A stretch of DNA of 5,977 bases, taken from Chitinophagaceae bacterium (lineage in GTDB: Bacteria > Bacteroidota > Bacteroidia > Chitinophagales > Chitinophagaceae). Each line of letters starts with the position of its first letter. Position 1 is the stretch's first letter. Positions 1 through 5,977 of the stretch are shown here, piece by piece. The stretch is taken from assembly GCA_947472635.1 (NCBI GenBank), contig CANJDY010000180.1:1-5977 (forward strand), read 5' to 3'. The notes under the pieces were generated by a model. That model made no database searches and was not told the DNA's origin. It worked only from the letters and a program-made list of their open reading frames with translations. The position numbers and the translations under genes are program-made.

Positions 1-1035
1 AAATACCACCGGCAGCAATTCACTATACCATTTATAGCTATCACAGGAAGTAATGGTAAAACAACCACCAAAGAGCTAGTATATGAAGTGCTGGCCAGCA
101 CCTACAAAACCTACACCACCAAGGGAAATTTGAATAATCATATTGGTATTCCACTGACTATTCTCGCAGTAAAAAAAGATGCTGAACTAGCCGTAATTGA
201 AATGGGTGCTAATCACCAAAATGAAATAGCTGGCTACTGCCAATATACCATGCCTACCCACGGCATCATCACCAATTGCGGAAAAGCGCATTTGGAAGGA
301 TTTGGTGGTGAAATGGGGGTAATGAAAGGCAAGGGTGAATTATTTGATTACTTGAAACTACATGGTGGCACTGCTTTTATAATGAATGATTATGCCTATC
401 TGAAACAACTGAGCGAGGGCATCTCAGCTATTAAAACATATGGCACCGAAAATGCCGAAATTACTGGTGTGGCGGATAATTCGGGTCATTTTTTACAAGT
501 GGAGATGACGATTGGAACTAGCATAAAAAAAATAAAAACAAACTTGGTAGGAGAATACAACCTTCCCAATGTGCTGGTAGCCGTAGCCGTAGGCAAATAT
601 TTTAATGTAGCTGATGAATCCATTCAAAAGGCGCTAGAGAATTACACTCCTTCCAATAGCCGATCACAGTTAATCGAAAAAAATGGCAACCAAATCATTT
701 TGGATGCCTATAATGCCAATCCCTCCAGCATGAAAGCCGCGATAGAAAATTTTGCAAAAATGGAAGGGGATGATAAAGTTTTATTGCTAGGTGCTATGAT
801 GGAATTGGGGAGCGAAAGCATTGCAGAACACATAGCAATTGTTGACCTGATAGATCAATATCACTGGAAGGCAGTAGTATTGGTGGGAGGAGATTTTAAA
901 CATATTTCCCACCGGTACCTTTATTTTCAACAGGCACAAGAAGTAAAAGAATGGCTCCAGCTACAGGCTTATTTGGGAGTTAAATTACTGGTGAAAGGTT
1001 CTAGAAGTATGCAAATGGAAAAAGTACTAGAATAA
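1..1035 (+). CDS. murF: MurF, UDP-N-acetylmuramoyl-tripeptide--D-alanyl-D-alanine ligase (5' end outside window)
   Basis: Cytoplasmic Mur ligase that uses ATP to add D-Ala-D-Ala to UDP-MurNAc-tripeptide, the last soluble step of peptidoglycan precursor synthesis. The frame is open from base 1, so 344 residues are visible. MurF proteins are usually about 430-450 residues, so roughly 90-100 N-terminal residues (most of the UDP-substrate domain) lie to the left. Numbering from the first visible codon, the sequence shows the ATP-binding loop TGSNGKTTTKEL (15-26), the GNLNNHIGIP segment (42-51), EMGA (67-70), TNCGKAHLEGFG (91-102), a KGE at 111-113 whose Lys is probably the carbamylated one (inference), DAYNANP (235-241) and GAMMELG (264-270). 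The C-terminus ends naturally in KGSRSMQMEKVLE. The GTG at 88 is internal, after the P-loop, and is not the start. Many relatives have Asp at position 265, where this protein has Ala. The gene converges on ftsK. Confidence 0.95.
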   Translation, partial: KYHRQQFTIPFIAITGSNGKTTTKELVYEVLASTYKTYTTKGNLNNHIGIPLTILAVKKDAELAVIEMGANHQNEIAGYCQYTMPTHGIITNCGKAHLEGFGGEMGVMKGKGELFDYLKLHGGTAFIMNDYAYLKQLSEGISAIKTYGTENAEITGVADNSGHFLQVEMTIGTSIKKIKTNLVGEYNLPNVLVAVAVGKYFNVADESIQKALENYTPSNSRSQLIEKNGNQIILDAYNANPSSMKAAIENFAKMEGDDKVLLLGAMMELGSESIAEHIAIVDLIDQYHWKAVVLVGGDFKHISHRYLYFQQAQEVKEWLQLQAYLGVKLLVKGSRSMQMEKVLE

Positions 1036-1100
1036 TCTAAGCAGATAACTTCCACTTTTTATCCCCTTGTTTACTCAAATCAGCACAAGATGATTCTATA
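1036..1100. other. Convergent murF / ftsK intergenic spacer
   Basis: These 65 bases separate the murF stop from the ftsK stop. No GC-rich hairpin followed by a T-tract is visible in either direction. The best inverted repeat is AATCA (1078-1082) with TGATT (1091-1095), a five-pair AT-rich stem that is too weak to call a terminator. How transcription ends between these genes cannot be read from the sequence. Confidence 0.6.
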
Positions 1101-3617
1101 TTAAAGGCTATTATCCAAATATTGCTGTAATTCGGAATCTGTTTTAATCAACACATCCCTTACTTTGCTTCCTTGGTTTGGACCTACCACCCCTGCGGCT
1201 TCTAATTGGTCCATTAATCTTCCTGCGCGGTTATACCCCAGCTTCATCCTGCGCTGTAATAAGGAAGTACTTCCACTCTGGCTAGCAACGATTAAACGGG
1301 CTGCGTCTTCAAAAAGCGAATCTTTGTCATTGAGGTCAAAATCTTTACCCTCCATTTCCTTTTCATCCACATATTCGGGCAATAAAAAAGCTTGAGAATA
1401 GCCACGCTGGCTACCAATAAAATCAACAATTTTATCTACCTCCGGAGTATCCACAAAAGCACATTGTAAGCGCACCAGTTCACCATTGTAACTTATCAGC
1501 ATATCACCCTTGCCTATCAATTGCTCAGCACCCCCAGCATCCAAAATGGTACGACTGTCAATCTTACTGCTTACCTTAAAGGCAATTCTAGCTGGAAAGT
1601 TGGCCTTAATGGTACCAGTGATGATATTTACACTGGGGCGTTGAGTTGCTATAATTAAATGTACTCCCACCGCCCTTGCCAATTGAGCCAGCCTTGCTAT
1701 GGGCATTTCAACCTCTTTTCCTGCTGTCATAATCAAATCAGCAAATTCATCCACCACCAAAACAATAAATGGTAAAAATTGGTGACCTTTTTCAGGGCTT
1801 AATTTTCGTGCAATAAATTTCTCATTGTATTCCCGGATATTTCTACAGCCAGCTTCCTTTAAAAGATCGTATCGATTATCCATTTCAATACACAAAGCAT
1901 TGAGCGTATGTACTACCTTTTTGGTATCCGTAATGATAGCATCCTCCTCCCCTGGTAACTTTGCTAGAAAATGTTTTTCAATCGTTTTGTAAATACTTAA
2001 CTCAACTTTTTTGGGATCAACCAATACAAATTTTAATTGAGAAGGATGCTTTTTATACAACAACGAAACTAGGATTGCATTGAGTCCTACAGATTTACCC
2101 TGGCCAGTAGCCCCTGCCATCAATAAATGTGGCATACTTGCTAGGTCAACAATAAAATTTTCATTGTCAATCTTTTTACCAATGGCAATAGGTAAGGAAA
2201 AATTATTATTCTGAAATTTTTCTGATGAAAGCAAGGTGCGCATACTCACAATTGTTTTCTTAGCATTGGGCACCTCAATCCCAATGGTTCCTTTTCCGGG
2301 TATTGGAGCAATGATACGTATACCCAATGCTGCAAGACTAAGAGCGATATCATCTTCCAAATTTTTAATCCTAGATATTCGAACTCCAGCAGCAGGAATA
2401 ATTTCATACAAGGTTACCGTTGGCCCAACCGTAGCGGTAATTTTTTGAATCGAAATATCATAATTCTTCAGGGTATTTAAAATCTGATTTTTATTGGTTT
2501 CAAGCTCGTTGGGGTCCTGCACAATCTTTTCACTGCCATGAGCTTCCAGTAAATCGAGTGATGGATATTTGTAATCCCTCAAATCCAATATCGGGTCATA
2601 CGGAGTGCCCAGTGATGCATGTTTACCCGTTGAAAATGGTTGATCATCGATATCTACCTTTTCAGGTAATGTTTTAATTTCTAGCTCTAAGGCAGGTAGC
2701 TCCTCCTTATTTTTAGACTGTTTGACCACTACTGGGGCTTCCACTACTTCTTGCTCTGGTTGGAGATTTGGTAAAATACCTAATTCGCTTGGAAGCGTTT
2801 CTAGTTCCGAAAGGGTGTCTTTTTCAATAACTTGAATGTCATGATCTAAAGAATGGTTGAATTGGTCATCAATTAAAAGCATTGCACCATCTGCCTTCAA
2901 ATAGTTTCCTTTTACTTCTGTATTGGGCAATTCATCCTCCTCTAAACTAGTAAGGGTAGGCTCAGCTACTCCCTCTTCGTCCTGAGGTCCTTTTGCAAAC
3001 ATTTCTTTAGAAGGCAGGGTAAACACAGGGTTAAAACGCCAAATAATATAAGCCAACAAACTTACGGCCAACAATGCAACTGTACCAATTTGGCCAATTC
3101 TCATGTATAGCCATTCCCTGCTAGCATCTCCAGCAGCACCACCAAATGGAAATCTATTTCCATTCATTATTACGGAGGCAGTCACACTCAGTATCGGCAA
3201 CCCCACTATCAGGTATTTTAAATTACGTCGAAAAGAAAACACTTTTTTTTCAAAAAACAAATTGACGCCCACGATAAAAAAAGTAGTACAAAAAAGGTAG
3301 GATGCAATCCCAAAACCATGTCGAATAAAGATTTCAGCCAAAAAAGCGCCTAGTGTACCCAATAAGTTTTGAATTTTAATATTATTTGCTAGCAACATGC
3401 GGTAGCTAAACTTATCCTGGTCTTCATCCCAGGTAAAGAGGTAAGAGGAGAATGCAATAAACAATAGGAATGCAATTAATAAAAGAATGGCGCCCGCAAT
3501 CTTGTGGGTACGTTCATCCTTCAGTAATTGCTTTACTGCTACCTTTTCTTCGATATCAGAAATTAATGTCTCCTCACCGGAGGCTTTTGACTTAGCGGAT
3601 TTCACTTTATTGGCCAT
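1101..3617 (-). CDS. ftsK: DNA translocase FtsK/SpoIIIE family
   Basis: Septum-anchored hexameric ATPase that pumps DNA to clear and sort chromosome termini during division (family knowledge). The 838-residue length fits short-linker FtsK/SpoIIIE proteins and is well below the 1329 residues of E. coli FtsK. Domains in order: a charged cytoplasmic start; hydrophobic segments at about 39-61, 84-97, 102-121, 134-151 and 174-193; an acidic linker at about 205-335; the alpha domain at about 365-465; then the RecA-like motor. The motor has Walker A GATGQGKS (502-509, Lys508), DPKKVEL (534-540), Walker B with VVDEFADL (621-628, Asp623) and IATQRPSVNIITGTIKANFP (656-675). A C-terminal gamma winged-helix domain (about 765-825, with LGYNRAGRLMDQLEAAGVVG) is the DNA-orienting module in known FtsKs. 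All key motor residues are intact. The ATG at 3617 is the only plausible start, because the next in-frame Met is residue 74, after the first membrane helix. No Shine-Dalgarno is visible. The gene is divergent from the sensor kinase. Confidence 0.96.
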   Translation of the reverse strand: MANKVKSAKSKASGEETLISDIEEKVAVKQLLKDERTHKIAGAILLLIAFLLFIAFSSYLFTWDEDQDKFSYRMLLANNIKIQNLLGTLGAFLAEIFIRHGFGIASYLFCTTFFIVGVNLFFEKKVFSFRRNLKYLIVGLPILSVTASVIMNGNRFPFGGAAGDASREWLYMRIGQIGTVALLAVSLLAYIIWRFNPVFTLPSKEMFAKGPQDEEGVAEPTLTSLEEDELPNTEVKGNYLKADGAMLLIDDQFNHSLDHDIQVIEKDTLSELETLPSELGILPNLQPEQEVVEAPVVVKQSKNKEELPALELEIKTLPEKVDIDDQPFSTGKHASLGTPYDPILDLRDYKYPSLDLLEAHGSEKIVQDPNELETNKNQILNTLKNYDISIQKITATVGPTVTLYEIIPAAGVRISRIKNLEDDIALSLAALGIRIIAPIPGKGTIGIEVPNAKKTIVSMRTLLSSEKFQNNNFSLPIAIGKKIDNENFIVDLASMPHLLMAGATGQGKSVGLNAILVSLLYKKHPSQLKFVLVDPKKVELSIYKTIEKHFLAKLPGEEDAIITDTKKVVHTLNALCIEMDNRYDLLKEAGCRNIREYNEKFIARKLSPEKGHQFLPFIVLVVDEFADLIMTAGKEVEMPIARLAQLARAVGVHLIIATQRPSVNIITGTIKANFPARIAFKVSSKIDSRTILDAGGAEQLIGKGDMLISYNGELVRLQCAFVDTPEVDKIVDFIGSQRGYSQAFLLPEYVDEKEMEGKDFDLNDKDSLFEDAARLIVASQSGSTSLLQRRMKLGYNRAGRLMDQLEAAGVVGPNQGSKVRDVLIKTDSELQQYLDNSL

Positions 3618-3704
3618 TAAGACAAAGATAATTAAAAACCATTACTGAAAACCCCTTCCTATAAAAGGTTTTATAAGAAATAGAATGAGATAAATACTGT
3701 ATGT
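3618..3704. promoter_or_regulatory. Divergent ftsK / sensor kinase intergenic region
   Basis: This 87-base AT-rich spacer must hold the promoters for both ftsK (leftward) and the kinase (rightward), and candidate -7 boxes lie at its two ends. Between them sits an inverted repeat, AAAACC (3648-3653) and GGTTTT (3667-3672), separated by 13 bases. A further direct copy, AAAAACC, is at 3634-3640. The repeat could be an operator, but in sequence this AT-rich it could also be chance. No Shine-Dalgarno is visible for either gene. Confidence 0.5.
3623..3630 (-). promoter_or_regulatory. Candidate Bacteroidota -7 promoter box for ftsK
   Basis: On the minus strand these bases read TATCTTTG, an exact fit to the Bacteroidota -7 consensus TAnnTTTG. 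Five bases separate the box from the ftsK ATG. No good TTTG -33 element lies at the expected spacing; a GTTTTC stretch about 16 bases upstream is the nearest. If the box is used, transcription would begin at or almost at the start codon, giving a leaderless or near-leaderless mRNA. The match is direct from sequence; its use as a promoter is inference. Confidence 0.45.
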
Positions 3705-3707
3705 TTG
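3700..3707 (+). promoter_or_regulatory. Candidate Bacteroidota -7 promoter box for the sensor kinase
   Basis: The plus strand reads TATGTTTG, an exact fit to TAnnTTTG. It faces away from the ftsK box across the divergent region. A -33 TTTG is not evident about 19 bases upstream, so the support is the -7 match and the position only. The box contains the TTG at 3705 and the ATG at 3701. If it is a real promoter, neither codon would be on the mRNA, and the kinase would have to begin further in, for example at the TTG at 3723. Confidence 0.4.
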
Positions 3708-5609
3708 AAAAAAGGTACCGCTTTGAACAAACTATTATTAACCGGTTTGCTTTTCCTATTTTCTGGCATCCTGTTAGGCCAGCCCTATAACGACAGTAAT
3801 GCCATCGACATTGCTGCAATTGACCAATCTCTGGCCACCAATAAATATGAACTATACATCGATAGCAGTGGAAACTCCCCAATAGAAAAAATATTGGATA
3901 ATAATTGGATTGCACAAAGCAATTTCAATCCAATTATCAATATACCCAACTCCTGGATTACCAGCACAATCTATTTGAAATTCGTTCTGAAAAACCACGA
4001 AGATTCAGCAAAAAAGATTTATTTTATTGCAGGAACCTATATAAAAAATGTGGAAATTTACAAACTGCAGACAAACCAAAAGCTGGCGCAGCTAGAGAAC
4101 GAAAGCCAACGGGATGGTTATCAACCCATTCTATTAGGTGGGGGAGAGAAAGCAACATTCATTACAAAAATCAATTTTATCAAGCGGGCTAATAATATCC
4201 TAAACACCACATTTATTGCTACTAATTATCTGGAAAAATTCAAAATCTTTAAGCAATACGAAGGTGGTGGGAGCCCTATTTTTGCCTATATCACCTGTGG
4301 AATTCTTTTAATGATGATGTTTTATACCGGAACTAGTTATCTAGGTATCAATAACAACAATACCTTTTTATATGGTTTTTTGTATTCGGGAGCTATGCTT
4401 ATCCTATTATTTTTAGACGAAAGATTGAAAAACTCAAATGGTTACCTAAGTAGCTTTTACAATGAATACCTTGCATTTGCTTTACAAATAATTGGGATTA
4501 TTTTTTATATCAATTTTTCAAGAGGATTTCTTGAAACAAAAGCTAAATTCCCTCGCATCAATACCTCACTACAATTTGGGAAATATGTATTGATAGCCTT
4601 ATTGGTATACTTTACATTCATTGTTTATTTTACCAATAATTTTAAGTTGCAAGATGCCTTTGAAAATGGCACCAAAATTTTCTTACTCACAATAGGTATT
4701 TCATACATTGGATTTGCTCTTTTCCAAAAAAATATATTAATGAATTATCTCGCGATTGGCAATTTTATAATGATTTTTTTCTCAACGATTGCTTATTTAA
4801 TACATATCAATTTTATTAACAATACTGGAATTTTTATAAACTCAATGGTTTATTACGAGCTGGGAGTTATAGGTGAGCTGCTGATATTTAGCTCAGGGAT
4901 TGCCTACAAAAAAAAGAGTAACTTAATTGTAAAAATAAAAAAGCAAGAAGAGCTCAAAAAGGAATTAGAAAACCAAAATTTTCAAGTACGATTGGAACTC
5001 TTACACTCACAACAGAATGAGCGAAATCGGATTAGTGCCGAAATACACGACGACTTAGGTGCAGGCATTACCACCATTCGATTGTACAGTGAACTAGCTA
5101 AAAAAAGAATGGGAAATAAAGTGATCCCTGAGATTGAAAAAATATCTTCTTCGGCCAACGAATTGATTAATAATATGAATACAATCATCTGGACGATGAG
5201 CAGTAGCAACGATTCACTGCATAATATGATTGCCTATTTACGCAATTACGCCCTTGAGTATTTTGAAGATACGGGTATCAACTGTATAATTAACGTTGAG
5301 GAAAATATACCCGACACCATCGTAATTGGTGAAAGAAGAAGGAATGTTTTTTTGGTGATTAAAGAAATATTGAACAATATTATTAAACATGCCCAGGCAA
5401 CAGAGGTGAAAATAACTTTAAAAATAGAAAATGGGTATTTGGCACTTGAAATCCATGACAATGGCATTGGAATTAACCTTGATAATTTACGCAAATTTGG
5501 AAACGGACTAATCAACATTAAAAAAAGGATGGAAGAAATGCAGATTGAATTCACTATAGCTAACAAGCATGGCACAATTGTTACCTTAAAAGATAAAGTA
5601 GAAAATTAG
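3705..5609 (+). CDS. 7TM sensor histidine kinase (7TMR-DISM-like sensor, HisKA_3, HATPase_c)
   Basis: Membrane sensor kinase that should autophosphorylate on His and pass phosphate to an unidentified response regulator. Numbering from the TTG at 3705, it has a signal peptide (hydrophobic stretch about 10-25, likely cleaved near LLG-QP). An extracytoplasmic domain at about 30-183 resembles 7TMR-DISMED2 (SWITSTIYLKFVLKNHEDS followed by KNVEIYKL). Seven hydrophobic helices lie near 190-209, 219-237, 254-270, 290-309, 324-339, 344-367 and 380-400. A charged coiled coil (403-440) leads to a HisKA_3 H-box, ERNRISAEIHDDLGAG, with phosphoacceptor His448. The HATPase domain has an N-box (EILNNIIKHA, Asn557/Asn558), G1 DNGIG (585-589), GNGL (599-602) and HGT (622-624). 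Ala453 stands where many HisKA_3 kinases have the phosphatase Gln. The ligand is unknown, and no response regulator is adjacent in the window. The start is uncertain: there is no in-frame ATG before residue 203, and the options are TTG 3705, TTG 3723 or a frameshifted ATG at 3701. Confidence 0.9.
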   Translation: MKKGTALNKLLLTGLLFLFSGILLGQPYNDSNAIDIAAIDQSLATNKYELYIDSSGNSPIEKILDNNWIAQSNFNPIINIPNSWITSTIYLKFVLKNHEDSAKKIYFIAGTYIKNVEIYKLQTNQKLAQLENESQRDGYQPILLGGGEKATFITKINFIKRANNILNTTFIATNYLEKFKIFKQYEGGGSPIFAYITCGILLMMMFYTGTSYLGINNNNTFLYGFLYSGAMLILLFLDERLKNSNGYLSSFYNEYLAFALQIIGIIFYINFSRGFLETKAKFPRINTSLQFGKYVLIALLVYFTFIVYFTNNFKLQDAFENGTKIFLLTIGISYIGFALFQKNILMNYLAIGNFIMIFFSTIAYLIHINFINNTGIFINSMVYYELGVIGELLIFSSGIAYKKKSNLIVKIKKQEELKKELENQNFQVRLELLHSQQNERNRISAEIHDDLGAGITTIRLYSELAKKRMGNKVIPEIEKISSSANELINNMNTIIWTMSSSNDSLHNMIAYLRNYALEYFEDTGINCIINVEENIPDTIVIGERRRNVFLVIKEILNNIIKHAQATEVKITLKIENGYLALEIHDNGIGINLDNLRKFGNGLINIKKRMEEMQIEFTIANKHGTIVTLKDKVEN

Positions 5610-5977
5610 CCTTTCACAATTCCAATTGCCATTACAATCCAGCCTGCAATTAGGCAGACGCCCCCAATTGGTGTAATAGCTCCTAACCACTTAAATCCTT
5701 GCTGACCTATTGCTTCCAGCAAGGTCATGAGATAGAGGGAACCACTAAAAATCAAAATGCCATAGCAAAATAAACGGCCAGACCATAATAAATAACTGTT
5801 GGGGAATTCTTTTAGTAAAATCCCCACAGCTACTAAAGCAAATACATGATAAAATTGATACCGAACCGCCGTTTCAAAAATAGCTAGGTATTTTTCACTG
5901 AGTATTTTTTTTAAAGCATGGGCTCCAAAGGCTCCTAATGCAACAGCTAGCGCTCCCAACAATGCCGCTATTTTAAG
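5606..5977 (-). CDS. DUF423 family small membrane protein (5' end outside window)
   Basis: Small integral membrane protein of the DUF423 family (relatives include YgdD and YwdK), whose biochemical function is not established. At least 123 residues are visible and the frame stays open to the right edge. The TTG at 5962 is therefore internal and reads as Leu, with LKIAA before it; only a few N-terminal codons should be missing, as the family is about 120-130 residues. The visible sequence has GALAVALGAFGAHAL (8-22), FETAVRYQFYH (34-44), FSGSLYLM (77-84) and LGAITPIGG (98-106), all typical of the family. Four hydrophobic helices fall near 3-19, 42-56, 63-87 and 97-121. The gene converges on the kinase and their stop codons overlap by four bases, so the two are not co-transcribed. 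Nothing visible points to a shared role. Confidence 0.9.
   Translation of the reverse strand, partial: LKIAALLGALAVALGAFGAHALKKILSEKYLAIFETAVRYQFYHVFALVAVGILLKEFPNSYLLWSGRLFCYGILIFSGSLYLMTLLEAIGQQGFKWLGAITPIGGVCLIAGWIVMAIGIVKG

Noticed and set aside
1078..1095. Inverted repeat AATCA/TGATT as a bidirectional terminator between murF and ftsK
   Set aside because: The stem is only five AT-rich pairs and no T-tract follows on either strand.
2611..3003. Acidic, Pro-containing linker of FtsK as an inserted or foreign domain
   Set aside because: A variable acidic linker between membrane and motor domains is normal in FtsK proteins, and the frame continues without interruption.
3701..3790. ATG-initiated 29-codon frame as an independent small gene or leader peptide
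   Set aside because: It overlaps the kinase signal peptide in another frame and has no recognisable content. It is kept only as part of the A-run start question.
3607..3915. Minus-strand open frame of about 102 codons spanning the ftsK start, the divergent region and the kinase N-terminus
   Set aside because: It overlaps two well-supported genes, its translation is rich in Cys, Tyr and Trp with no recognisable motif, and it would span the divergent promoter region.
3905..4192. Plus-strand open frame of about 95 codons inside the kinase sensor domain
   Set aside because: It is an out-of-frame shadow of the kinase with low-complexity, charged sequence and no family resemblance.
5246..5575. 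Antisense open frame of about 109 codons opposite the kinase HATPase domain
   Set aside because: It is the mirror of a conserved coding region; the hydrophobic translation is what antisense reading of Asn/Lys/Glu-rich codons commonly gives.

Overview
This is an AT-rich window with four protein-coding genes packed closely together: two complete and two cut by the window edges. I see no RNA genes, mobile elements, CRISPR arrays or long repeats. The genes look like Bacteroidota, plausibly Chitinophagaceae or a relative (inference). The reasons are the wording of the MurF and FtsK motifs, TAnnTTTG promoter-like boxes without purine-rich Shine-Dalgarno sequences, and a 7TM-DISM type sensor kinase with a HisKA_3 domain.

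Layout, left to right. Positions 1-1035 (+) hold the C-terminal three quarters of murF, the last cytoplasmic UDP-MurNAc-pentapeptide ligase of peptidoglycan synthesis. After a 65-base gap comes ftsK/spoIIIE (1101-3617, -), convergent with murF and encoding a complete 838-residue membrane-anchored DNA translocase. An 87-base divergent region (3618-3704) then separates ftsK from a sensor histidine kinase (about 3705-5609, +). The kinase's real start is uncertain. Last is a small DUF423-family membrane protein (5606-5977, -), convergent with the kinase, sharing four bases at the stop codons and cut by the right edge of the window.

murF and ftsK both serve growth and division: wall precursor synthesis and clearing of chromosomes at the septum. 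They are transcribed towards each other, so they are not an operon. The kinase has no response regulator next to it in the window, so it looks orphan here. Nothing sequence-based links the DUF423 protein to its neighbours.

I found no convincing new multi-gene system. The points most worth a second look are the 5' end of the kinase gene (no in-frame ATG, a TTG inside a promoter-like box, and an A6 run where losing one A would join an upstream ATG to the kinase frame), the near-leaderless look of ftsK, the Ala where HisKA_3 kinases often carry the phosphatase Gln, and the overlapping convergent stop codons.
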